Origin: Tepidaquicella sp964564635
GTDB lineage: Bacteria; Bacteroidota; Ignavibacteria; Tepidaquicellales; Tepidaquicellaceae
DNA length: 64,000 nt
Direction of reading: 5' to 3'
Assembly: GCA_964564635.1 (NCBI GenBank)
Contig: CAZMAR010000001.1
Location: 868,001 to 932,000 of the forward strand
Below, one piece after another: positions 17,769-26,011 of this stretch (position 1 is its first letter; each line of letters begins with the position of its first letter). The notes under the pieces are model-generated. The model searched no databases and was not told the origin of the DNA. It saw only the letters and a program-made list of their open reading frames with translations. A program made the position numbers and the translations under genes.

Positions 17769-18596
17769 ATGGAATATCAAAAATATTCAGGTGCCGGGAA
17801 TGATTTCTTAATTATTAATAATCTTAATGACACTATTAAAAATCATTCACAGATAACCATTGATTTATGTTCAAAAGAAACTCATAAATTCGACGGTGTA
17901 ATTTTTATAGAAACTTCCAATTATGCTGATTTTAGAATGAATTACTACAATCGTGATGGGACTGGAAATGCGCTTTGTGGAAATGGATTGCGATGTACTG
18001 TACAATACATTTTCGATAATAAATTATCGGATAAAAAAGTTTTGTTAATAGAAGCAGTATCAAGAATTTTTAAATCGGAAATAATAGAAAATAATCTTAT
18101 TTCAGTTGAATTTCCCCCACCAAAAGAGATAAAATTGGGCTTCAAATTAAGAGTACAATTTCACGAGTGGTGGCAGATGATAAATGCTTCTTTCGTTGAT
18201 ATTGGTTCTCCACACGGAATTATATTTATTGATGATATTGAAAGACCAAAAATAAAAAGTTTAAAGGAAATAGATATTGAAAATTGGGGAAGAAATATAA
18301 GAATGCATAAAGACTTTATGCCGGAGGGAGTAAATGCACAATTTGTGCAAATATTATCAAAGGATAAAAGCGAAATTGCTATCAGGTCTTTTGAAAGAGG
18401 GGTTGAGGGAGAAACCCTTGCCTGTGGAACGGGAGCGTTATCATCAGCAATAGTTTCTTATTTTTTAAGAGAATTATCACCTCCAATAAAAGTGCTTACA
18501 GTCTCAAACAATATACTAACTGTGAATTTTACAATTGAAAATTTACAAATAAGAAAACTAACATTAACTGGTCCTGCAAATAGAATAGAGGATTAA
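17769..18596 (+). CDS. dapF: Diaminopimelate epimerase
   Basis: 275 residues, the usual length. The two catalytic cysteines are C70 in NALCGNGLRC and C219 in GETLACGTGA. YSGAGNDF near the N-terminus and the SFERGVEGET segment also match. It converts LL- to meso-diaminopimelate, for lysine and peptidoglycan. One common motif, GNPH, reads GSPHGIIF here. The C-terminal half of the first domain has an unusual tryptophan pair (HEWWQM). It overlaps the convergent rocD gene by 4 bp at the stops. Confidence 0.95.
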   Translation: MEYQKYSGAGNDFLIINNLNDTIKNHSQITIDLCSKETHKFDGVIFIETSNYADFRMNYYNRDGTGNALCGNGLRCTVQYIFDNKLSDKKVLLIEAVSRIFKSEIIENNLISVEFPPPKEIKLGFKLRVQFHEWWQMINASFVDIGSPHGIIFIDDIERPKIKSLKEIDIENWGRNIRMHKDFMPEGVNAQFVQILSKDKSEIAIRSFERGVEGETLACGTGALSSAIVSYFLRELSPPIKVLTVSNNILTVNFTIENLQIRKLTLTGPANRIED

Positions 18597-19795
18597 TCTA
18601 TTTCCAATACCTCTTTAATTTTGGGAAACGCCCAATCAATATCTTCTCTGGTAATTACAAGAGGGGGAGCAAACCTGATTACATTCTCGTGGGTTTCTTT
18701 GCAAAGAATTCCTTTTTCCTTTAAGGCTTCGCAAAATCTTCTTGCTCCTTTGGCTTCAGGTTTAAGTTCTACTCCAATAAATAAACCTTTACCTCTTACC
18801 TCTTTTATATGTTTACTTTTTATAGACTTTAATTTCTCTAAAAAATATTTCCCGAGAGAATAAGAATTTTCAATTAATTTTTCATCAATAAGAACTTTTA
18901 ATGCTTCTCTTGCAACTGCAGCACCAAGTGGGTTTCCACCAAAAGTGGAACCGTGGTCACCAGGTTTAAACACACCTAAAACTTCCCTGCTTGATAGTAC
19001 AGCAGAGACAGGATAGCAACCACCAGAAAGAGCTTTACCGATTGTAACAACATCCGGTTTAATTTCTTCATATTCATATGCAAAAAGTTTTCCGCTCCTA
19101 CCAAGACCTGATTGAATTTCATCGGCAATCATAAGCACATTATTTTTTCTACATATTTCATAGGCTTCTTTCAGGTAGCCATCAGGTGGAATAATAACCC
19201 CTCCTTCTCCCTGAATAGGTTCAACTAAAAACGCAACAGTATTCGGTGTGATTGCGTTAGATAAAGCTTTTGCATTACCAAATTCAACTATTTTAAACCC
19301 TTCTGTAAAAGGACCAAAACCATCTTTGTATTGAGCTTCAGTTGAAAAACTAATAATAGAAATAGTTCTTCCAGCAAAATTATTCGTGCAGGCTATTATC
19401 TCTGCTTTATATTCAGGTACACCTTTGATTTTATATCCCCACTTGCGGGCTGCTTTTAAAGCTGTTTCTACTGCTTCTGCACCTGAATTCATCGGAAGTA
19501 CCATCTCATATCCTGTAAGTTCACACAATTCTTTACATAGAAGCGGTAATTGCGCATTCCGAAAGGCACGCGAGGTAAGTGTAACTTTTTCTGCCTGCTC
19601 CTTTAATGCATTAACAATTCTTGGATGACAATGTCCTTGATTTACAGCTGAATAAGCAGCAAGACAATCCATATATTTTTTCCCGTCAACGTCCCATACC
19701 CAAATTCCTTTTGCTTTTTCAATTACTACATCAAGAGGATGGTAATTATGAGCACCGTATTGCTCTTCAATTCTTATAATTTCCTGTGTGTTCAT
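18593..19795 (-). CDS. rocD: Ornithine--oxo-acid aminotransferase
   Basis: 400 residues, class III PLP-dependent aminotransferase. The PLP lysine is K254 in TIGKALSGG, with D225 in IADEIQSGLGRSG binding the pyridine nitrogen. The N-terminal EEQYGAHNYHPLDVVIEKAKG and the NSGAEAVETALK segment point to ornithine delta-aminotransferase over acetylornithine or GABA aminotransferases. It yields glutamate semialdehyde from ornithine and so links arginine breakdown with proline and glutamate. It stands alone: convergent with dapF and followed upstream by a 711-bp gap. Confidence 0.94.
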   Translation of the reverse strand: MNTQEIIRIEEQYGAHNYHPLDVVIEKAKGIWVWDVDGKKYMDCLAAYSAVNQGHCHPRIVNALKEQAEKVTLTSRAFRNAQLPLLCKELCELTGYEMVLPMNSGAEAVETALKAARKWGYKIKGVPEYKAEIIACTNNFAGRTISIISFSTEAQYKDGFGPFTEGFKIVEFGNAKALSNAITPNTVAFLVEPIQGEGGVIIPPDGYLKEAYEICRKNNVLMIADEIQSGLGRSGKLFAYEYEEIKPDVVTIGKALSGGCYPVSAVLSSREVLGVFKPGDHGSTFGGNPLGAAVAREALKVLIDEKLIENSYSLGKYFLEKLKSIKSKHIKEVRGKGLFIGVELKPEAKGARRFCEALKEKGILCKETHENVIRFAPPLVITREDIDWAFPKIKEVLEID

Positions 19796-20506
19796 AAATT
19801 ATATAATTATATTTAAAATACAAATTTACTAAAATCTACTTCCATTTACGACTCAAAAAGATATAAGTGAATTGTCAAAAATGAGTATCGTAATAATTGA
19901 GTCGTAAATGCACACAAAATAAGAATATTTATAATGAAAAAAATAAAAACTTATTAAATATTAATCTTTATTAGGAGCTCAATACAATAGCATAGTTTTT
20001 AAAAAATAATCTTTCTGTCATAAATGCAATCCTGTTGCAAAATAATACTCCCAACTTTTAATCAAGTTTTGTTTTTTTATTTAGACTTCCCTTCCAATAT
20101 TATTCTATAACATTGTAACAAAGAAAAATCTAAAAAATAAAATCTTATCACTTAACAAAACTTTTTATAAAGTATCATCTCTTCTTCATAAGAATTGGTA
20201 TATAGTTTTGTTATAATGAATCATAGCTCCCCTTTTGGAATACATAAAGGGAACTAATGACTATTACAGAAATATAAAGCTTATTATATATTACATTCAA
20301 AGAGTTATACATAAATATTATAGCATAATTAACATACGCAGACTAATAAAAACTTTGCGAAAAAAGAAAATAAAAAGTATATAAAAAATTATAAGAAATA
20401 ATAAAAGACTTAAAATATAATAAAATTTTTTATATTATTATTATGTATTTTTCACTGGCTGATATTTTTTTCAATTGTAGTTCTTTCTAAAACAAAATAA
20501 AAAGTT
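19796..20506. other. 711-bp gene-poor region
   Basis: No open frame of useful length, tRNA or insertion sequence was seen. It holds a 14-bp inverted repeat at 19843-19910 and a small imperfect hairpin (CCCTTT/AAAGGG) near 20233-20257. The remaining DNA is very AT-rich. The region should contain the promoters of rocD (left end) and of the small membrane protein gene (right end). Confidence 0.6.
19843..19910. repeat. 68-bp element bounded by perfect 14-bp inverted repeats
   Basis: CATTTACGACTCAA (19843-19856) and TTGAGTCGTAAATG (19897-19910) are perfect inverse complements around 40 bp. The spacer also holds TGAGTATCGTAA, which resembles part of the right arm in direct orientation. It lies about 48 bp upstream of rocD. 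It may be a small mobile-element remnant, a protein-binding site pair or a long-loop hairpin. No second copy was noticed in the window. Confidence 0.6.
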
Positions 20507-20923
20507 ATGAAAAAATTAATTATCTCTACAATTGTTGCAGCCGTAGTACTTCTTTTACTTAGTTGGTTGGGATATGGGGTAATATTTAAGGATTATTTTA
20601 CGAGATTAAGAGTTTTTATGAGGGATGAAAAATCAATTATATGGTGGGCTCTTATAGTTGGATATATTATTCAGGCATTTGTCCTTTCATACCTTTATAT
20701 GAAAACATATAAAGGTGAATCCCCATTTAAAGAAGGATTTTTATACGGAATTGCACTTTCTTTATTAATTGCTTTACCGTATATATTCTTCATTTGGTCT
20801 ACCTATCAGGTTACTTATCGCTCCGCTATTGCTGATGGAGTTTTTATGGGGATAAGATTAGTAATTGCTGGCATTGTAATAGGTTTGATTTTTGGTAAAA
20901 AGGAAATTCCTAAAACGGAATAA
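20507..20923 (+). CDS. Small four-helix membrane protein of unknown function
   Basis: 138 residues. Hydrophobic helices lie at about 4-26, 44-64, 77-97 and 111-130. The loop after helix 1 is charged (FKDYFTRLRVFMRDEK) and a tryptophan pair opens helix 2 (IIWWALIVGYIIQAFVLSYL). The layout and the central AFKEG-like motif (SPFKEGFLYGIALSL) recall small integral membrane families such as DUF1761, but I cannot assign it with confidence. It is a single-gene unit in a sparse region, closed by a 15-bp hairpin. Confidence 0.82.
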   Translation: MKKLIISTIVAAVVLLLLSWLGYGVIFKDYFTRLRVFMRDEKSIIWWALIVGYIIQAFVLSYLYMKTYKGESPFKEGFLYGIALSLLIALPYIFFIWSTYQVTYRSAIADGVFMGIRLVIAGIVIGLIFGKKEIPKTE

Positions 20924-20943
20924 GTAATCGTTTTAATCGTTTT

Positions 20944-20980
20944 ACACTACTCATCTTATAAATTGTAAGATGAGTAGTGT
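20944..20980 (+). terminator. Hairpin terminator after the small membrane protein gene
   Basis: Perfect 15-bp stem ACACTACTCATCTTA (20944-20958) / TAAGATGAGTAGTGT (20966-20980) with a 7-nt loop, 20 nt after the stop. The tail ATATTTATAAT is AT-rich but not a T run. Confidence 0.75.
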
Positions 20981-21043
20981 ATATTTATAATAAATATAAT
21001 ATAATTATTTATTAGAGGTAGGAATATATTCTTTTCAAAATAA

Positions 21044-21079
21044 AAGCTCTATACATATATTATTATATGCATAGAGCTT
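21044..21079 (-). terminator. Terminator of the Omp28-like gene at 21.1 kb
   Basis: Arms AAGCTCTATACATATA and TATATGCATAGAGCTT pair with one mismatch around a short loop. On the minus strand the stem runs into TTTTATTTTG, so it is a good intrinsic terminator 23 nt past the stop. Confidence 0.75.
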
Positions 21080-21102
21080 AAAAAAATATTTAGAAAAGAT
21101 TA

Positions 21103-22203
21103 TTACTTCACCAAAATCATTTTCTTCGTTTCTACAAAATTATCAGTTTTTAATTGGTAATAATAAATACCACTTGCAAGTTTTGAACCATCAAATTCAA
21201 AATTATATGTACCAGCTTTCAAAAATCCATTAAAGCAGGAAGCAATCTCATTGCCAATTACATCAAATACTTTCAAAGTTACATTTTCGTCTTTCGGAAT
21301 TGAAAAATGAATATTAGTAGTTGGGTTAAATGGATTTGGATAATTTTGCTTTAATTCATAGCCACTAATATTCATTTCTTCCTTTTTGATTCCAGTAATA
21401 AAACTTGGGACAGGAACTCTTAAAGCATTTTGCACAGGGGCATTAGAAGAATACGGAGAACCTTGCCTATAAACGAAAAACACAATATCACTGTTTATAT
21501 CCACTACTGTTGTAGGAATTGTATAAGATAATTGTGTGTTTAATGATGAACCCTGATTCCACGCTGTAGAAGTAAGAAGGGTACCGTAAGTGCCGTTAAT
21601 TACGCCCTTATTAACATGATTATGAACATAATCATTGTGGTAACCAACAGGGGTACCACAAACCTCATAAAAATTTTGTGGGTAAACAATATTACTCTCA
21701 ATAAGTATCTCATTGATGTAATAGGAACCAGCAGGTAAATTTGATAATGCAGTTACAACTACTGTGGCAGAAATTTGTCTTGTGGATTGATTGTAACTTT
21801 TGTTAATGACATCTATCCTAACGCCGGGTTGATTAGTTGATTGAGAAACCACATAAGAGAACCAGGAAGACCGGCTAATTATACCTGAGGTTCTTCCAAC
21901 AACTCCAGTTGGATATGCGGAAAATCCCATTAACGAAATCATTCCGCTACTATATGAAATCCATGGGTCACCACTTCCACCATGATAACCGACCACCACA
22001 GTATTTGGAAGGTATGTTAAAATATTTCTTATAATAGCATGACCACATGGACAATAGCCACACCATGTTCCTGTACAATATTCAAGCAAGACATTATTTG
22101 TATCAAGTGTGGTTGAAATATCTGACGCTGTTACTGAAGGTGTGAATAAAAAAATTGTGAGCGTGATTGTAACAATCACAAGAAGGAGGTGAAATTTTTT
22201 CAT
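21103..22203 (-). CDS. Secreted Omp28-like thioredoxin-fold protein with T9SS sorting domain
   Basis: 366 residues. A signal peptide (about 1-26) is followed by an Omp28-type domain: LEYCTGTWCGYCPCGH has a redox-like C48-x-x-C51 pair, and GYHGGSGDPW and FSAYPTGVVGR match the family. The C-terminal 85 residues are a T9SS type A sorting domain: LKQNYPNPFNPTTNI through GSKLASGIYYYQLKTDN to the final KKMILVK. It should pass through Sec and then T9SS to the cell surface. Omp28 proteins are described as outer membrane-associated; the cysteine pair suggests thiol-disulfide chemistry but that is not shown. It is flanked by its own terminator and is probably transcribed singly. Confidence 0.88.
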   Translation of the reverse strand: MKKFHLLLVIVTITLTIFLFTPSVTASDISTTLDTNNVLLEYCTGTWCGYCPCGHAIIRNILTYLPNTVVVGYHGGSGDPWISYSSGMISLMGFSAYPTGVVGRTSGIISRSSWFSYVVSQSTNQPGVRIDVINKSYNQSTRQISATVVVTALSNLPAGSYYINEILIESNIVYPQNFYEVCGTPVGYHNDYVHNHVNKGVINGTYGTLLTSTAWNQGSSLNTQLSYTIPTTVVDINSDIVFFVYRQGSPYSSNAPVQNALRVPVPSFITGIKKEEMNISGYELKQNYPNPFNPTTNIHFSIPKDENVTLKVFDVIGNEIASCFNGFLKAGTYNFEFDGSKLASGIYYYQLKTDNFVETKKMILVK

Positions 22204-22246
22204 TTTATTTTATTTTTATTTCGAAGAACTGCTAATATTATAAAAT

Positions 22247-22277
22247 GAAATATATATATTTATTTATTAAAATGCAA
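22247..22277 (-). promoter_or_regulatory. Possible promoter of the Omp28-like gene
   Basis: On the minus strand TTG (22277-22275) is followed after 20 bp by TATATTTC (22254-22247), close to the Bacteroidota -33/-7 pattern. It is 44 bp before the start codon. The AT-rich setting weakens the call. Confidence 0.27.
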
Positions 22278-22339
22278 TAAAAACAAAATTTAAGAAAAAA
22301 TTTGTTAGTTACGATAAAAACAAACATATAATAATAAAA

Positions 22340-22373
22340 AATAAGCATAATGAATATTATCATTATGCTTATT
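22340..22373 (-). terminator. Terminator of the propeller gene at 22.4 kb
   Basis: Perfect 14-bp stem AATAAGCATAATGA (22340-22353) / TCATTATGCTTATT (22360-22373) with a 6-nt loop. On the minus strand it runs into TTTTTTATTATTAT, 25 nt past the stop. Confidence 0.8.
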
Positions 22374-22398
22374 ATTAAGATTTTTGGTAAAAATAAAA

Positions 22399-23700
22399 TT
22401 ACTTTATCAAAATCATCTTCTTTGTATCAGAAAAATACTCAGATGTTAATCTATAGAAATAAACACCACCACTATATCCTGTAGCATCCCATTTTATATT
22501 ATATACACCTGCTTGATAATATCCATTTGCGATAACTTCAATTTCCCTACCAAGAGCATCAAACACCGATAGTTTTACAAAAGAAGATTTTGGGATGTCA
22601 AAACTAATATTAGTAACTGGATTAAATGGGTTTGGATAATTCTGGAATAATTTGAATTCACTACTTATATTATTCCCGTTTTTTATCCCAGTTAGAAAAT
22701 ACTGTACACTATCTACTAATTTAATTACATACCCAAATTTTGAAACAGCATATCCATAAATAATACTATTGATATTTACAAAGCTCAAATGTGTTAGACC
22801 GTTGACCCCAACATTTTCAATGGGAAACCAATTTAAACCGGAATTCGTACTCCTTTTAAGTACACCATTTTCATCAAGTATATAAACTATATCAGTTCCT
22901 GAAATCCATTTAATAAAAGTCTTACCTGAAAGTCCAGTTCCAATATTCAATGGGCTCCAAACTGAACCGCCATTGGTAGTCCTTGAGATATTTGGCATTG
23001 AGGTTGACGTTGAAGCGAGTCCTATAAGTTTATCATCTCTAAAAGCAAAACCACAAACATAGTTTCCAGTGAGATTAATGTTTTGAGTTAACCAATTATT
23101 ACCTCCATCAGTTGTAATTTTAACTCTCGAAGCTCCATAGTTTAATCCAAATCCATAAAAATACTGGTCAATTAACATCAGTGAATTTTTTGCACAACCA
23201 CTATTTGCTACATTCCCCTTTTCAACCCAATTTAATCCTCCATCAGTAGTAAAGTATAATTTATCTGCTAAAGCAGCTCCCACCAAAGGATTAGTAGAAG
23301 AAAAAACCAAACCATTAAAATTTCCTCCATTAGTACCAGTTTGTAAAACTACCTGCCAATTCTCACCAGCGTTGGTCGTCTTAAATAATTTAGCATTACT
23401 ATTGAGTACACCTTCAGCTACAAAAACAACCTGAGGTGATATTGCATAGATACAGTTTATTTGTTTAGAAATACCTGTAGTATTAATTTCAATCCACTCT
23501 TCCCCCCCATTTGTTGTTCTATATACTCTTGGTGTATCTGGGGACCCTCCAGCAATCCATACATTGTAATTATCTACGACAGAAATTACTGGTTCTTCCC
23601 CTGGTAAATTAACTGTACCAGCCAGAATCCACCTTTGGGCATAAGAGGACCCTGTAATTGTTAATAAAATCACAATAAATAGTAAAATACTTTTTTTCAT
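22399..23700 (-). CDS. Secreted BNR/sortilin-like beta-propeller with T9SS sorting domain
   Basis: 433 residues. A signal peptide ends near SSYAQR (residue 22). Repeats of the Asp/Asn-box type recur about every 45-50 residues: TTNGGEEWIEIN, TTNAGENWQVVL, TTDGGLNWVEKG, TTDGGNNWLTQN, TTNGGSVWSPLN and STNSGLNWFPIE, so about six or seven blades. The T9SS sorting domain is at about 350-433 (LFQNYPNPFNPVTNI to KKMILIK). Similar domains bind proteins or glycans or have hydrolase relatives, but no catalytic residues can be assigned. A Shine-Dalgarno AAGGAGT sits at 23705-23711, 4 nt before the ATG. A terminator follows, so it is probably transcribed alone. Confidence 0.88.
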   Translation of the reverse strand: MKKSILLFIVILLTITGSSYAQRWILAGTVNLPGEEPVISVVDNYNVWIAGGSPDTPRVYRTTNGGEEWIEINTTGISKQINCIYAISPQVVFVAEGVLNSNAKLFKTTNAGENWQVVLQTGTNGGNFNGLVFSSTNPLVGAALADKLYFTTDGGLNWVEKGNVANSGCAKNSLMLIDQYFYGFGLNYGASRVKITTDGGNNWLTQNINLTGNYVCGFAFRDDKLIGLASTSTSMPNISRTTNGGSVWSPLNIGTGLSGKTFIKWISGTDIVYILDENGVLKRSTNSGLNWFPIENVGVNGLTHLSFVNINSIIYGYAVSKFGYVIKLVDSVQYFLTGIKNGNNISSEFKLFQNYPNPFNPVTNISFDIPKSSFVKLSVFDALGREIEVIANGYYQAGVYNIKWDATGYSGGVYFYRLTSEYFSDTKKMILIK

Positions 23701-23873
23701 TTTGACTCCTTTTTATTTATAAAGCAACGGAAAAAATGCAAATATTATTCCAAAGAATTTTTAAGAAAAGTTATTAAAATATTAACTTTCATTAACTTAT
23801 TTCTCTATATTTGAGAATAGAAGTCTCAATTTGAGATATTTTTTTAAAAAAAGTCCCCTAATTTTTTTTAAAA

Positions 23874-23906
23874 AAAAGAGCATAACTATAAATGTTATGC
23901 TCTTTT
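23874..23906 (-). terminator. Terminator of the Omp28-like gene at 23.9 kb
   Basis: Perfect 13-bp stem AAAAGAGCATAAC (23874-23886) / GTTATGCTCTTTT (23894-23906) with a 7-nt loop, followed on the minus strand by a T tract. It is 24 nt past the stop. Confidence 0.85.
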
Positions 23907-23930
23907 AAATTTAATAATTTTTTATAGATT

Positions 23931-25952
23931 CTATTTGATCAATAACATTTTTTTAGTATCAGTATAGTATTCTGTATTTAATTTATAGAAATATACTCCT
24001 GATGAATAATTCTCTGCATTTAAGGTCGATTGATAACTACCGGGTTCAAGATATTGATTAATAAGAATATCAACTATTCTTCCAGTTAAATCATATACTA
24101 TTAAACTTGTTTTTCCCGGTTTTGCAATATCAAACTTTATAGTAGTAGATGGATTAAATGGATTAGGATAGTTCTGATAAAGCTCATATCTTGCAGGAAT
24201 CTCAACTGATATTGGTTTAACTCCTGGTAAAGCATTATTAATACTTACAGCAAAAGTTCCCCATTGACCTGAAGTAGGAACAAAACTTGAAGAATTATCA
24301 GGTGCGGTTGCAAGATTAGAACCCTGTCTATTAAAAATTATGTATGGGAAAGTATTTCCACCATCAGTAGAAACTTTAACAACAAGTTTATCGTTATCAT
24401 AACCTGGCCTTCTTGCATAAGCCCAATCAAATTTAATGGTATCGTTTAAGTTAACATTGTTATAAATCTTAGATCTTAAAATATCAACAGTTCCAACATT
24501 TTCTACGTATGCATACCAATTTATTCTTATACTTTTTGAACCACCAAAAGAAGGACCATTCACGGCAGAGTATATATATCTCCAGAAAGTGTAATTTGAA
24601 TCCATATTAATCAAAGTCCATTCTGCCGGAGGTACAGCACTTTCCATTGTTTCAACCTGAATTCCTCCTGTTACATTGAATGGAAAACTTGTATACGAAA
24701 TTGTAGAGGGAATAATATCAGATTCTGTAATTTTTGGTAGTTTTATATTGTCTAAATAATAATTTCTTGCCTTCGCACAATTTATAACTTCATGAGTGTA
24801 TTCATCCTGAACAAAAACAGCTGTATACATCATAGAATCAACCCAATATGGTGCTCTCTTATATTTTACTTCTATAGTGTATGTACCAGGAGTATAATTT
24901 ATACTCATTCCGTCCACAGAAGGATACATTCTTCGAAATACATCATAAAATACTGTTTCACCATTTGAGCCAGGCGGAGTTGCATAAGTAACTTTTCTTT
25001 CAACTGCAGCTACTTTCAATCTATAATTTGAATAAGTTGATAAAGGAGCAACTACTTGAAGATTAATGGTAGCTTTAATAGTATCTCCGGGTAACCTTGT
25101 ATCTGTGACAGAAATTGAGATTGGAGAAGGTATTGCTCTTCTGTTGTTGTAAGGTGTTAATAAGTTTGAAAGCGTAGAATAACCACTTACTTGATTGTGT
25201 ACACCATCTACAGTCAAAGTTGGAACTGCACTGATGGAATTATATTGTGTCCTGACTCTTTGTTGCGCTCTATTTGAGTCATACATTGGGTCTCCGGGGG
25301 AGGGCCACCAAACATGGTATTTAATTGCAACAATGGAATCAAATCTTTCCTGAACAAAAGCATCAAGATAAGGATTTTGAGAAGCACAAGGGCCGCAGGT
25401 ACAACTTGTATGTGCTTCAAAAAGAACTCTTCGGTTAACACCAGTATGATAGGTAGTCGGTTGTGTTAAGGTATCATTATTTTTATTCTGGTCAGAAGCC
25501 CAATTAAGATATACCTTTAGATTTTTTGTTGTATTAAGATTGAAAGTTATTGGGTCAAAAGTAACCTGTACAGTTTGGCCAGCACTGACAGAACTAACGC
25601 TTTTGGTTGAATTATAAGATGCCTGGTCAGTCATTGTAACAGTAGTAGCAGAAGAAGTATTATATCCAACATTAAATATTGTAACCACTGGAGAAACGAC
25701 AGTAGAGGTAACTCCGGGTAATAAATAATTTTTATCCTTAATACTTAAACCATAAATGGCTAAGTCATTACCCAATCTTGTACCAATTGAAAAATTGTCA
25801 AGCCACAAGTTGTTTCCATTTCCATTGGTCCCCTCAAATTGTACTACAATATTGTTAAGCATTTGTGGGCTTGAATTATTATCCCCTTTAAATGAAAAAG
25901 AAAAAACTACTCCCAACAACACAAAAGAGAAAAGAATTAATTTTACTTTCAT
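23931..25952 (-). CDS. Large secreted Omp28/thioredoxin-like protein with T9SS sorting domain
   Basis: 673 residues. After the signal peptide (about 1-20) comes an N-terminal beta-rich part (about 30-170), then an Omp28/thioredoxin-like domain with EAHTSCTCGPCASQNPYLD, where C186-G-P-C189 matches the classical thioredoxin active site, and a cis-proline-like SAVPTLTVDG. Residues about 430-575 resemble a jelly-roll carbohydrate-binding or adhesion module (ESAVPPAEWTLINMDSNYTF, KLVVKVSTDGG). The T9SS domain is at the end (LYQNYPNPFNPSTTI to KKMLLIK). It shares direction with the deiminase-like gene upstream, with 59 bp between and no clear hairpin, so the two may be cotranscribed. Its substrate is unknown. 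Confidence 0.86.
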   Translation of the reverse strand: MKVKLILFSFVLLGVVFSFSFKGDNNSSPQMLNNIVVQFEGTNGNGNNLWLDNFSIGTRLGNDLAIYGLSIKDKNYLLPGVTSTVVSPVVTIFNVGYNTSSATTVTMTDQASYNSTKSVSSVSAGQTVQVTFDPITFNLNTTKNLKVYLNWASDQNKNNDTLTQPTTYHTGVNRRVLFEAHTSCTCGPCASQNPYLDAFVQERFDSIVAIKYHVWWPSPGDPMYDSNRAQQRVRTQYNSISAVPTLTVDGVHNQVSGYSTLSNLLTPYNNRRAIPSPISISVTDTRLPGDTIKATINLQVVAPLSTYSNYRLKVAAVERKVTYATPPGSNGETVFYDVFRRMYPSVDGMSINYTPGTYTIEVKYKRAPYWVDSMMYTAVFVQDEYTHEVINCAKARNYYLDNIKLPKITESDIIPSTISYTSFPFNVTGGIQVETMESAVPPAEWTLINMDSNYTFWRYIYSAVNGPSFGGSKSIRINWYAYVENVGTVDILRSKIYNNVNLNDTIKFDWAYARRPGYDNDKLVVKVSTDGGNTFPYIIFNRQGSNLATAPDNSSSFVPTSGQWGTFAVSINNALPGVKPISVEIPARYELYQNYPNPFNPSTTIKFDIAKPGKTSLIVYDLTGRIVDILINQYLEPGSYQSTLNAENYSSGVYFYKLNTEYYTDTKKMLLIK

Positions 25953-26011
25953 TTTAAGAATTTTTATTTAATTAAAGAAATGAATTATTTCTATTGCATT
26001 TAAAAACCAAA

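Noticed and set aside
22163..22179. Palindrome GTGATTGT-A-ACAATCAC resembling a Crp-like site
   Set aside because: It is inside the coding region about 25 bp after the start and the spacing does not fit a Crp site. It may be coincidence of Val/Ile/Thr codons.
22183..22192. AAGGAGGTGA on the plus strand, like a perfect ribosome binding site
   Set aside because: It lies in the antisense of the signal-peptide codons of the Omp28-like gene, and no plus-strand start or open frame follows.
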